Assembly: GCA_037013495.1 (NCBI GenBank)
Contig: CM072803.1
Coordinates: forward strand, 50,295,627 to 50,359,626
Origin: Hippophae tibetana
Lineage: Eukaryota > Streptophyta > Magnoliopsida > Rosales > Elaeagnaceae
Reading direction: 5' to 3'
DNA: 64,000 nucleotides
In this document: piece by piece, positions 24,641 to 37,674 of the stretch
How positions within the stretch are numbered: the first letter of the stretch is position 1
Layout: the number at the start of each line of letters is the position of its first letter
Translations under genes and position numbers: made by a program
The notes under the pieces: model-generated
Told to the model about the DNA's origin: nothing
The model's database searches: none
What the model saw: only the letters and a program-made list of their open reading frames with translations

Positions 24641-27368
24641 ATTGTGGATGACCGTAATATGTAGCATCATATTTCAATAACTCTTACTCTTAAACTGGGT
24701 TTGAAAACTATTTTTATAGGGAGAAAGGCACAACGAAAGTCAAATTCATTACGATGACATCGAAAACAACCACAATAGCTTATAAATAAGTTAAGAATAT
24801 TGGTGTCAAAAATGAGTCGAAAATGAGAATTATTGATCTCTTATTTAGAATAATGAACAAAATTTCAAATTTAAATAGTTTTGCATCATAAGACGTAAGA
24901 ATTTCACTTAAATATATCATAATTATAAGGACATAAAAGGTGTAGTATTTATTCCGCCAACTTTCTTTTCTAACATAGACATGAGAAAATGATTATGTTT
25001 TATTTTTCCATAATTTAGTTTTCCCCATGATCTAATATTATTTGCCTTCCTTTGTAATTCTTAATTCCCAGCGCAGGAAAATTCATGCAAATTACATTAC
25101 CTCCCTTCCAAATGGAAAAAGTTGATGGATAGAGGTTGTTTTAGACATCATTTGTAAACTTTTTGTTACAAAGATATAAAAATTGCTATAGTGGATGAGC
25201 GTAATATGTACCATCATATTTATCTAACTCTTACTCTTAGAATGGGTTTGAAACCTAGATTTCTAGGGAGAAAGGGACAACCAAAGGCAAATTCATTACG
25301 ATCCCATCCAAAACAACCACAATAACTTATAAATAAGTTAAGAATATTGATGTCAAAAATGAGTTGAAAATGAGAATTATGGATCTCTTATTTAGAATAA
25401 TGAATAAAATTTCAAATTTAAATAGTTTTGCAACATAAGACGTAATAATTTCACTTAAATATATCATAATTATTAGGAAATAAAACGCGTAGTATTTATT
25501 TCGCCAACTTTCTTTTATAATATAGATATGAGAAAATGATTAGGTTTTATTTTCCCATTATTGATTTTTCCTCATGATCTATGATTATTTTCTTTCCTTT
25601 GTAAGTCCTAATTCCCCGCACAGGCAAATTCATGCATATTATATTACCTCCCTTCCAAATGTAAAAAGTTGATGGATAGTGGTTGTTTTAGACATCATTT
25701 GTAAACGTCTTGTTACATAGCTAGACAAATTGCTATTGTGGATGAGCGTAATATGTAGCATCATATTTCACTAACTCCACCTCTTAAAATGGGTTTGAAA
25801 CCTAGATTTCTAAGGAGAAAGGGACAACCAATGGCAAATTCATTACAATCTCCTCCAAAACAACCACAATAACTTATAAATAAGGTAAGAATATTGATGT
25901 CAAAAATGAGTCGAAAATGAGAATTATTGATCTCTTATTTAGAATAATGAACAAAATTTCAAATTTAAATAGTTTTGCATCATAAGACGTAATAATTTCA
26001 CTTAAATATATAATAATTATTAGGAAATAAAACGCGTAGTATTTATTTCCCCAACTTACTTTTATTATATAGATATGAGAAAATGATTATGTTTTATTTT
26101 CCCCTTATTGATTTTTCCCCATGATTGTGATTATTTTCTTTCCTTTGTAAGTCCTAATTCCCCGCACAGGCAAATTCATGCAAATTATATTACCTCCCTT
26201 CCAAATGGAAAAAAGTTGATGGATAGAGGTTGTTTTAGACATCATTTGTAACCTTCTTGTTACATAGCTAGAAAGATTGCTATTGTGGATGAGGATAATA
26301 CGTACCATCATATTTCTCTATCTCTTACTCTTAGAATGGGTTTGGAATCTAGATTTCTAGGGAGAAAGGCACAACCAAAATCCAAATCATTTGGATGCTA
26401 TCGAAAACAACCCCAATAACTTATAAATAAGTTAAGAATATTGATGTGAAAAATGAGTTGAAATGAGAATTATTGATCTTTTATTTAGAATAATGAACAA
26501 AATTTAGAATTTAAATAGTTTTGCATCTTAAGACGTAATAAATTTGAATTAAATATATCAAAATTATAAGGACATAAAACGTGTAGTATTTATTTCGCCA
26601 ACTTTCTTTTCTAACATAGACATGAGAAAAGATTATGTTTTATTTTCCCCTTATTGATTTTTCCCGATGATCTAATATTATTTTCCTTCCTTTGTAAGTC
26701 TTTATTCCTAGCACAGGCAAATTCATGCAAATTATATTACCTCCCTTCCAAATGAAAAATGTTGATGGATAGAGGTTGTTTTAGACATCGTGTGTAAAGA
26801 TTTTGTTACCTAGCTAGAAAAATTGCTATTGTGGATGAGCGTAATATGTAGCATCATATTTCACTAACTCTTACTCTTAGAATGGGGTTGAAACCTAGAT
26901 TTCCAGGGAGAACGGGACAACCAAAGGCAAATTCATTACGATCTCCTCCAAAACAACCACAATAACTTATAAACAAGTTAAGAATATTGATGTCAAAAAT
27001 GAGTCGAAAATGAGAATTATTGATCTCTTATTTAGAATAATGAACAAAATTTCAAATTTAAATAGTTTTGCATTATAAGAAGTAATAATTTCACTTAAAT
27101 ATATCATAATTATTAGGAAATAAAATGCGTAGTATTTATTTCTCCAACTTTCTTTTATAATATAGATATGAGAAAATGATTATGTTTTATTTTCCCCTTA
27201 TTGATTTTTCCTCATGATCTATGATTATTTTCTTTCCTTTGTAAGTCCTAATTCCCCGCACAGGCAAATTCATGCAAATTATATTACCTCCCTTCCAAAT
27301 GTAAAAAGTTGATGGATAGAGGTTGTTTTAGACATCATTTGTAAACTTCTTGTTACATAGCTAGAAAA
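24635..27368. repeat. Diverged edge monomers of family B
   Basis: Five monomers (24635, 25182, 25729, 26276, 26822) carry many private differences from the B core: 'gatgaccgtaatatg' and 'aaactgggtttgaaaac' in the first, 'gctatagtgg' and 'tttatctaactc' in the second, 'aatccaaatcatttggatgc' near 26,380 in the fourth. They do not form an obvious HOR. Their nearest relatives by private markers are the monomers at the far end of the window (63308 and 63855). Confidence 0.75.
25323..25340. other. Same 18-bp dyad in family B (example)
   Basis: The 18-bp palindromic element TAACTTAT-AA-ATAAGTTA is present unchanged here, although the flanking bases differ between families (followed by 'aaaat' in A and 'agaat' in B). 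Most B1-type monomers keep it. The B2 subtype, recognised by 'tttctatggagaaaggcac' and 'gatgacatcgaaaac', usually has 'agcttataaataaaataag' or 'agcttatatataaaataag' instead, which destroys one arm. Confidence 0.7.
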
Positions 27369-27892
27369 ATTGCTATTGTGGATGAGCGTAATATGTAGCA
27401 TCATATTTCACTTTGAAACCTAGATTTCTAGGGAGAAAGGGACAACCAAAGGCAAATTCATTACGATCTCCTCCAAAACAACCACAATAACTTATAAATA
27501 AGTTAAGAATATTGATGTAAAAAATGAGTCGAAAATGAGAATTATTGATCTCTTATTTAGAATAATGAACAAAATTTCAAATTTAAATAGTTTTGCATCA
27601 TAAGACGTAATAATTTCACTTCAATATATCATAATTATTAGGAAATAAAACGCATAGTATTTATTTCTCCAACTTTCTTTTATAATATAGACATGAGAAA
27701 ATGATTATGTTTTATTTTCCCCTTATTGATTTTTCCCCATCATCTATGATTATTTTCATTTTTTGTAAGTCTTAATTCCCAGCACAGGCAAATTCATGCA
27801 AATTACATTACCTCCCTTCCAAATGGAAAATGTTGATGGATAGAGGTTCTTTTAGACATCATTTGTAAACCTTTTGTTACCTAGCTAGAAAA
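27369..27892. repeat. 524-bp family B monomer with 22-bp deletion (first of three)
   Basis: The text 'catatttcactttgaaacc' near 27,408 lacks the 22 bp that normally run from 'taactctt' to 'aatggg'. The monomer is 524 bp long. The same junction occurs in the monomers at 30624 and 32788, so the deletion arose once and was copied. Confidence 0.9.
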
Positions 27893-30623
27893 ATTGCTAT
27901 TGTTGATGAGCATAATATGTAGAATCATATTTCAATAACTCTTACTCTTAAAATGGGTTTGAAACCTAGATTTCTATGGAGAAAGGCACAACGAAATTCA
28001 AATTCATTACGATGACATCGAAAACAACCACAATAGCTTATAAATAAAATAAGAATATTGATGTCAAAAATGAGTCGAAAATGAGAATTATTGATCTCTT
28101 ATTTACAATAATGAACAAAATTTGAAATTTAAATAGTTTTGCATCATAAGACGTAATAATTTCACTTAAGTATATCATAATTATTAGGAAATAAAACGCG
28201 TAGTATTTATTTCGCCAACTTTCTTTTATAATATATATATGAGAAAATGATTATGTTTTATTTTTCCCTTATTGATTTTTCCTCATGATCTATGATTATT
28301 TTCTTTCCTTTGTAAGTCCTAATTCCCCACATAGGCAAATTCATGCAAATTATATTAACTCCCTTCCAGATGTAAAAAGTTGTTGGATAGAGGTTGTTTT
28401 AGACATCATTTGTAAACTTCTTGTTACATAGCGAGAAAAATTGCTATTGTGGATGAGCGTAATATGTAGCATCATATTTCACTAACTCTTCCTCTTAAGA
28501 TGGGTTTGAAACCTAGATTTCTAGGGAGAAAGGGACAACCAAAGGCAAATTCATTACGATCTCCTCCAAAACAACCACAATAACTTATAAATAAGTTAAG
28601 AATATTGATGTCAAAAATGAGTCGAAAATGAGAATTATTGATCTCTTATTTAGAATAATGAACAGAATTTCAAATTTAAATAGTTTTGCATCGTAAGACG
28701 TAATAATTTCACTTAAATATATCATAATTATTAGGAAATAAAACGCATAGTATTTATTTCTCCAACTTTCTTTTATAATATAGACATGAGAAAATGATTA
28801 TGTTTTATTTTCCCCTTATTGATTTTTCCCCATCATCTATGATTATTTTCTTTTTTTGTAAGTCTTAATTCCCAGCACAGGCAAATTCTTGCAAATTACA
28901 TTACCTCCCTTCCAAATGGAAAATGTTGATGGGTAGAGGTTCTTTTAGACATCATTTGTAAACTTTTTGTTACCTAGCTAGAAAAATTGCTATTGTTGAT
29001 GAGCATAATATGTAGAATCATATTTCAATAACTCTTACTCTTAAAATGGGTTTGAAACCTAGATTTCTATGGAGAAAGGCACAACGAAAGTCAAATTCAT
29101 TACGATGACATCGAAAACAACCACAATAGCTTATATATAAAATAAGAATATTGATGTAAAAATGAGTCGAAAATGAGAATTATTGATCTCTTATTTACAA
29201 TAATGAACAAAATTTCAAATTTAAATAGTTTTGCATCATAAGACGTAATAATTTCACTTAAATATATCATAATTATTAGGAAATAAAACGCGTAGTATTT
29301 ATTTCTCCAACTTTCTTTTATAATATAGATATGAGAAAATGATTATGTTTTATTTTCCCCTTATTGATTTTTCCTCATGATCTATGATTATTTTCTTTCC
29401 TTTGTAAGTCCTAATTCCCTGCACAGGCAAATTCATGCAAATTATATTACCTCCCTTCCAAATGTAAAAAGTTGATGGGTAGAGCTTCTTTTAGACATCA
29501 TTTGTAAACTTTTTGTTACCTAGCTAGAAAAATTGCTATTGTTGATGAGCATAATATGTAGCATCATATTTCAATAACTCTTACTCTTAAAATGGGTTCG
29601 AAACCTAGATTTCTATGGAGAAAGGCACAACGAAAGTCAAATTCATTACGATGACATCGAAAACAACCACAATAGCTTATATATAAAATAAGAATATTGA
29701 TGTAAAAATGAGTCGAAAATGAGAATTATTGATCTCTTATTTACAATAATGAACAAAATTTCAAATTTAAATAGTTTTGCATCATAAGACGTAATAATTT
29801 CACTTAAATATATCATAATTATTAGGAAATAAAACGCGTAGTATTTATTTCGCCAACTTTCTTTTATAATATATATATGAGAAAATGATTATGTTTTATT
29901 TTCCCCTTATTGATTTTTCCCCATCATCTATGATTATTTTCTTTTTTTGTAAGTCTTAATTCCCAGCACAGGCAAATTCTTGCAAATTACATTACCTCCC
30001 TTCCAAATGGAAAATGTTGATGGATAGAGGTTCTTTTAGACATCATTTGTAAACTTTTTGTTACCTAGCTAGAAAAATTGCTATTGTTGATGAGCATAAT
30101 ATGTAGCATCATATTTCAATAACTCTTACTCTTAAAATGGGTTTGAAACCTAGATTTCTATGGAGAAAGGCACAACGAAAGTCAAATTCATTACGATGAC
30201 ATCGAAAACAACCACAATAGCTTATATATAAAATAAGAATATTGATGTCAAAAATGAGTCGAAAATGATAATTATTGATCTCTTATTTAAAATAATGAAC
30301 AAAATTTCAAATTTAAATAGTTTTGCATCATAAGACGTAATAATTTCACTTAAATATATCATAATTATTAGGAAATAAAACGCGTAGTATTTATTTCTCC
30401 AACTTTCTTTTATAATATAGATATGAGAAAATGATTATGTTTTATTTTCCCCTTATTGATTTTTCCTCATGATCTATGATTATTTTCTTTCCTTTGTAAG
30501 TCCTAATTCCCTGCACAGGCAAATTCATGCAAATTATATTACCTCCCTTCCAAATGTAAAAAGTTGATGGATAGAGGTTGTTTTAGACATCATTTGTAAA
30601 CTTCTTGTTACATAGCTAGAAAA

Positions 30624-31147
30624 ATTGCTATTGTGGATGGGCGTAATATGTAGCATCATATTTCACTTTGAAACCTAGATTTCTAGGGAGAAAGGGACAA
30701 CCAAAGGCAAATTCATTACGATCTCCTCCAAAACAACCACAATAACTTATAAATAAGTTAAGAATATTGATGTCAAAAATGAGTCGAAAATGAGAATTAT
30801 TGATCTCTTATTTAGAATAATGAACAAAATTTCAAATTTAAATAGTTTTGCATCATAAGACGTAATATTTTCACTTCAATATATCATAATTATTAGGAAA
30901 TAAAACGCATAGTATTTATTTCTCTAACTTTCTTTTATAATATAGACATGAGAAAATGATTATGTTTTATTTTCCCCTTATTGATTTTTCCCCATCATCT
31001 ATGATTATTTTCTTTTTTTGTAAGTCTTAATTCCCAGCACAGGCAAATTCATGCAAATTACATTACCTCCCTTCCAAATGGAAAATGTTGATGGATAGAG
31101 GTTCTTTTAGACATCATTTGTAAACCTTTTGTTACCTAGCTAGAAAT
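30624..31147. repeat. 524-bp family B monomer with the same 22-bp deletion (second)
   Basis: The junction is identical to that at 27369 ('tttcactttgaaacc'), six monomers (3,255 bp) further on. The following monomer is again of the B2 type, so the copied block is longer than one monomer. Confidence 0.9.
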
Positions 31148-32787
31148 ATTGCTATTGTTGATGAGCATAATATGTAGCATCATATTTCAATAACTCTTAC
31201 TCTTAAAATGGGTTTGAAACCTAGATTTCTATGGAGAAAGGCACAACGAAATTCAAATTCATTACGATGACAACGAAAACAACCACAATAGCTTATAAAT
31301 AAAATAAGAATATTGATGTCAAAAATGAGTCGAAAATGAGAATTATTGATCTCTTATTTACAATAATGAACAAAATTTGAAATTTAAATAGTTTTGCATC
31401 ATAAGACGTAATAATTTCACTTAAGTATATCATAATTATTAGGAAATAAAACGCATAGTATTTATTTCGCCAACTTTCTTTTATAATATATATATGAGAA
31501 AATGATTATGTTTTATTTTCCCCTAATTGATTTTTCCTCATGATCTATGATTATTTTCTTTCCTTTGTAAGTCCTAATTCCCCACACAGGCAAATTCATG
31601 CAAATTATATTACCTCCCTTCCAAATGTAAAAAGTTGTTGGATAGAGGTTGTTTTAGACATCATTTGTAAACTTCTTGTTACATAGCGAGAAAAATTGCT
31701 ATTGTGGATGAGCGTAATATGTAGCATCATATTTCACTAACTCTTCCTCTTAAGATGGGTTTGAAACCTAGATTTCTAGGGAGAAAGGGACAACCAAAGG
31801 AAAATTCATTACGATCTCCTCCAAAACAACCACAATAACTTATTAATAAGTTAAGAATATTGATGTCAAAAATGAGTCGAAAATGAGAATTATTTATCTC
31901 TTATTTAGAATAATGAACAAAATTTCAAATTTAAACAGTTTTGCATCATAAGACGTAACAATTTCACGTAAATATATCATAATTATTAGGAAATAAAACG
32001 CGTAGTATTTATTTCGCCAACTTTCTTTTATAATATATATATGAGAAAATGATTATGTTTTATTTTCCCCTTATTGATTTTTCCTCATGATCTATGATTA
32101 TTTTCTTTCCTTTGTAAGTCCTAATTCCCCCACACAGGCAAATTCATGCAAATTATATTACCTCCCTTCCAAATGTAAAAACTTGTTGGATAGAGGTTGT
32201 TTTAGACATCATTTGTAAACTTCTTGTTACTTAGCTAGAAAAATTGCTATTGTGGATGAGCGTAATATGTAGCATCATATTTCACTAACTCTTCCTCTTA
32301 AGATGGGTTTGAAACCTAGATTTCTAGGGAGAAAGGGACAACCAAAGGAAAAATCATTACGATCTCCTCCAAAACAACTGCAATAACTTATAAATAAGTT
32401 AAGAATATTGATGTCAAAAATGAGTCGAAAATGAGAATTATTGATCTCTTATTTAGAATAATGAACAAAATTTCAAATTAAAATAGTTTTGCATCATAAG
32501 ACGTAATAATTTCACTTAAATATATCATAAATATTAGGAAATAAACACGTAGTATTTATTTCGCCAACTTTCTTTTATAATATAGACATGAGAAAATGAT
32601 TATGTTTTATTTTCCCCTTATAGATTTTTCCCGATGATCTATGATTATTTTCTTTCCTTTGTAAGTCTTAATTCCTACCACAGGCAAATTCATGCAAATT
32701 ATATTACCTCCCTTCCATATGAAAAATGTTGATGGATAGAGGTTGTTTTAGACATCATTTCTAACTTTTTGTTACCTAGCTAGAAAA

Positions 32788-33311
32788 ATTGCTATTGTGG
32801 ATGAGCGTAATATGTAGCATCATATTTCACTTTGAAACCTAGATTTCTAGGGAGAAAGGGACAACCAAAGGAAAATTCATTACGAACTCCTCCAAAACAA
32901 CCACAATAACTTATAAATAAGTTAAGAATATTGATGTCAAAAATGAGTCGAAAATGAGAATTATTGATCTCTTATTTAGAATAATGAACAAAATTTCAAA
33001 TTTAAATAGTTTTGCATCATAAGACGTAATAATTTCACTTCAATATATCATAATTATTAGGAAATAAAACGCATAGTATTTATTTCTCCAACTTTCTTTT
33101 ATATTATAGACATGAGAAAATGATTATGTTTTATTTTCCCCTTATTGATTTTTCCCCATCATCTATGATTATTTTCTTTTTTTGTAAGTCTTAATTCCCA
33201 GCACAGGCAAATTCATGCAAATTACATTACCTCCCTTCCAAATGGAAAATGTTGATGGATAGAGGTTGTTTTAGACATCATTTGTAAACTTTTTGTTACA
33301 TAGCTAGAAAA
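32788..33311. repeat. 524-bp family B monomer with the same 22-bp deletion (third)
   Basis: Same deletion junction, four monomers (2,164 bp) after the second copy. It differs by 'aaaggaaaattcattacgaac' in place of the earlier 'aaaggcaaattcattacgatc', so it has picked up changes or has been partly converted by another subtype. Confidence 0.9.
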
Positions 33312-36300
33312 ATTGCTATGGTGGATGAGCGTAATATGAAGCATCATATTTCAATAACTCTTACTCTTAAAATGGGTTTGAAACCAAGATTTCTATGGAG
33401 AAAGGCACAACGAAAGTCAAATTAATTACGATGACATCGAAAACAACCACAATAGCTTATATATAAAATAAGAATATTGATGTAAAAATGAGTCGAAATA
33501 GAGAATTATTGATCTCTTATTTACAATAATGACCAAAATTTCAAATTTAAATAGTTTTGCATCATAAGACGTAATAATTTCACTTAAATATATCATAATT
33601 ATTAGGAAATAAAACGCGTAGTATTTATTTCGCGAACTTTCTTTTATAATATATATATGAGAAAATGATTATGTTTTATTTTCCCCTTATTGATTTTTCC
33701 TCATGATCTATGATTATTTTCTTTCCTTTGTAAGTCCTAATTCCCCCACACAGGCAAATTCATGCAAATTATATTACCTCCCTTCCAAATGTAAAAAGTT
33801 GTTGGATAGAGGTTGTTTTAGACATCATTTGTAAACTTCTTGTTACATTGCGAGAAAAATTGCTATTGTGGATGAGCATAATATGTAGCATCATATTTCA
33901 CTAACTCTTCCTATTAAAATGGGTTTGAAACCTAGATTTCTAGGGAGAAAGGGACAACCAAAGGCAAATTCATTACGATCTCCTCCAAAACAACAACAAT
34001 AACTTATAAATAAGTTAAGAATATTGATTTCAAAAATGAGTCGAAAATGAGAATTATTGATCTCTTATTTAGAATAATGAACAAAATTTCAAATTTAAAT
34101 AGTTTTGCATCATAAGACGTAATAATTTCACTTAAATATATCATAATTATTAGGAAATAAAACGCATAGTATTTATTTCTCCAACTTTCTTTTATAATAT
34201 AGACATGAGAAAATGATTATGTTTTATTTTCCCCTTATTGATTTTTCCCCATCATCTATGATTATTTTCTTTTTTTGTAAGTCTTAATTCCCAGCACAGG
34301 CAAATTCATGCAAATTACATTACCTCCCTTCCAAATGGAAAATGTTGATGGATAGAGGTTCTTTTAGACATCATTTGTAAACTTTTTGTTACCTAGCTAG
34401 AAAAATTGCTATTGTTGATGAGCATAATATGTAGCATCATATTTCAATAACTCTTACTCTTAAAATGGGTTTGAAACCAAGATTTCTATGGAGAAAGGCA
34501 CAACCAAAGTCAAATTCATTACGATGACATCGAAAACAACCACAATAGATTATAAATAAAATAAGAATATTGATGTCAAAAATGAGTCGAAAATGAGAAT
34601 TATTGATCTCTTATTTAGAATAATGAACAAAATTTCAAATTTAAATAGTTTTGCATCATAAGACGTAATAATTTCACTTAAATATATCATAATTATGTGG
34701 AAATAAAACGCGTAGTATTTATTTCTCCAACTTTCTTTTATAATATAGATATGAGAAAATGATTATGTTTTATTTTCCCCTTATTGATTTTTCCTCATGA
34801 TCTATGATTATTTTCTTTCCTTTGTAAGTCCTAATTCCCCCACACAGGCAAATTCATGCAAATTATATTAACTCCCTTCCAAATGTAAAAACTTGTTGGA
34901 TAGAGGTTGTTTTATACATCATTTGTAAACTTCTTGTTACTTAGCTAGAAAAATTGCTATTGTGGATGAGCGTAATATGAAGCATCATATTTCACTAACT
35001 CTTCCTCTTAAAATGGGTTTGAAACCTAGATTTCTAGGGAGAAAGGGACAACCAAAGGAAAATTCATTACGATCTCCTCCAAAACATCCACAATAACTTA
35101 TAAATAAGTTAAGAATATTGATGTCAAAAATGAGTCGAAAATGAGAATTATTGATCTCTTATTTAGAATAATGAACAAAATTTCAAATTTAAATAGTTTT
35201 GCATCGTAAGACGTAATAATTTCACTTAAATATATCATAAATATTAGGAATTAAAACGCGTAGTATTTATTTCGCCAACTTTCTTTTATAATATAATCAT
35301 GAGAAAATAATTATGTTTTATTTTCCCCTTATTGATTTTTCCCGATGATCTATGATTATTTTCTTTCCTTTGTAAGTCTTAATTCCTAGCACAGGCAAAT
35401 TCATGCAAATTATATTACCTCCCTTCCATATGAAAAATTTTGATGGATAGAGGTTGTTTTAGACATCATTTCTAAACTTTTTGTTACCTAGCTAGAAAAA
35501 TTGCAATTGCGGATGAGCGTAATATGTAGCATCATATTTCACTAACTCTTACTCTTAGAATGGGGTTGAAACCTAGATTTCCAGGGAGAACGGGACAACC
35601 AAAGGCAAATTCATTACGATGACATCCAAAAAAAACACAATAACTTATAAATAAGTTAAGAATATTGATGTCAAAAATGAGTCGAAAATGAGAATTATTG
35701 ATCTCTTATTTAGAATAATGAACAAAATTTCAAATTTAAATAGTTTTGCATCATAAGACGTAATAATTTCACTTCAATATATCATAATTATTAGGAAATA
35801 AAACGCATAGTATTTATTTCTCCAACTTTCTTTTATATTATAGACATGAGAAAATGATTATGTTTTATTTTCCCCTTATTGATTTTTCCCCATCATCTAT
35901 GATTATTTTCTTTTTTTGTAAGTCTTAATTCCCAGCACAGGAAAATTCATGCAAATTACATTACCTCCCTTCCAAATGGAAAAGATGATGGATAGAGGTT
36001 GTTTTAGACATCATTTGTAAACTTCTTGTTACATAGCGAGAAAAATTGCTATTGTGGATGAGCATAATATGTAGCATCATATTTCACTAACTCTTCCTAT
36101 TAAAATAGGTTTGAAATCTAGATTTCTAGGGAGTAAGGGACAACCAAAGGCATATTCATTACGATCTCCTCCAAAACAACCACAATAACTTATAAATAAG
36201 TTAAGAATATTGATGTCAAAAATGAGTCGAAAATGAGAATTATTGATCTCTTATATAGAATAATGAACAAAATTTCAAATTTAAATAGTTTTGCATCATA

Positions 36301-36592
36301 AGACGTAATAATTTCACTTACATATATCATAATTATTAGGAAATAAAACGCGTAGTATTTATTTCGCCAACTTTCTTTTATAATATATATATGAGAAAAT
36401 GATTATGTTTTATTTTGCCCTTATTGATTTTTCCTCATGATCTATGATTATTTTCTTTCCTTTGTAAGTCCTAATTCCCCCACACAGGCAAATTCATGCA
36501 AATTATATTAACTCCCTTCCAAATGTAAAAACTTGTTGGATAGAGGTTGTTTTATACATCATTTGTAAACTTCTTGTTACTTAGCTAGAAAA

Positions 36593-37127
36593 ATTGCTAT
36601 TGTGGATGAGCGTAATATGTAGCATCATATTTCACTAACTCTTCCTCTTAAGATGGGTTTGAAACCTAGATTTCTAGGGAGAAAGGGACAACCAAAGGAA
36701 AAATCATTACGATCTCCTCCAAAACAACCACAATAACTTATAAATAAGTTAAGAATATTGATGTCGAAAATGAGAATTATTGATCTCTTATTTAGAATAA
36801 TGAACAAAATTTCAAATTTAAACAGTTTTGCATCGTAAGACATAATAATTTCACTTAAATATATCATAAATATTAATAAATAAACACGTAGTATTTATTT
36901 CGCCAACTTTCTTTTATAATATAGACATGAGAAAATGATTATGTTTTATTTTCCCCTTATTGATTTTTCCCGATGATCTAAGATTATTTTCTTTCCTTTG
37001 TAAGTCTTAATTCCAACCACAGGCAAATTCATGCAAATTATATTAACTCCCTTCCATATGAAAAATGTTGATGGATAGAGGTTGTTTTAGACATCATTTC
37101 TAAACTTTTTGTTACCTAGCTAGAAAA
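36593..37127. repeat. Family B monomer with loss of one 11-bp unit
   Basis: Near 36,763 the sequence reads 'gatgtcgaaaatgagaatt' where other B monomers have two AAAATGAG copies. Exactly one 11-bp repeat unit is missing and the monomer is 535 bp. It also carries 'taaatattaataaataaacac' near 36,870. Confidence 0.85.
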
Positions 37128-37674
37128 ATTGCTATTGTGGATGAGCGTAATATGTAGCATCATATTTCACTAACTCTTACTCTTAGAATGGAGTTGAAAC
37201 CTAGATTTCCAGGGAGAACGGGACAACCAAAGGCAAATTCATTACGATGACATCCAAAAAAAACCACAATAACTTATAAATAAGTTAAGAATATTGATGT
37301 CAAAAATGAGTCGAAAATGAGAATTATTGATCTCTTATTTAGAATAATGAACAAAATTTCAAATTTAAATAGTTTTGCATCATAAGACGTAAGAATTTCA
37401 TTTAAATATATCATAATTATAAGGACATAAAAGGTGTAGTATTTATTCCGCCAACTTTCTTTTCTAACATAGATATGAGAAAATGAATATGTTTTATTTT
37501 CCCCTTATTTAGTATTCCCCCTGATCTAATGTTATTTGCCTTCTTTAGTATGTCTTAATTCCCAGCGCAACCAAATTCATAAAAATTACATTACCTCCCT
37601 TCCAAATGGGAAAGTTGATGGATAGAGGTTGTTTTAGACATCATTTGTAAACTTCTTGTTACATAGCGAGAAAA

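Larger units (their letters stand above)
27369..37674. repeat. Family B core, mixed B1/B2 subtypes
   Basis: Nineteen monomers alternate irregularly between B1 ('tagggagaaagggacaacc', 'gatctcctcc') and B2 ('gttgatgagcataatatg', 'tttctatggagaaaggcac', 'gatgacatcgaaaac'). Blocks of two to six monomers recur, but in shuffled order. For example, the shortened monomer at 27369 is followed by the same B2 type as the one at 30624, six monomers later. A third subtype ('atggggttgaaacctag', 'agggagaacggg') stands at 35500 and 37128. No gene or insertion. Confidence 0.8.

Noticed and set aside
26105..26311. Single 68-codon minus-strand open frame spanning two B monomers
   Set aside because: It lies wholly in satellite sequence, is not conserved in neighbouring monomers and has no recognisable protein features.
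26905..26925. CENP-B-box-like 'agggagaacgggacaa'
   Set aside because: It contains CGGG but lacks the TTCG half and the fixed A at the right spacing, and is present only in a minority B subtype.
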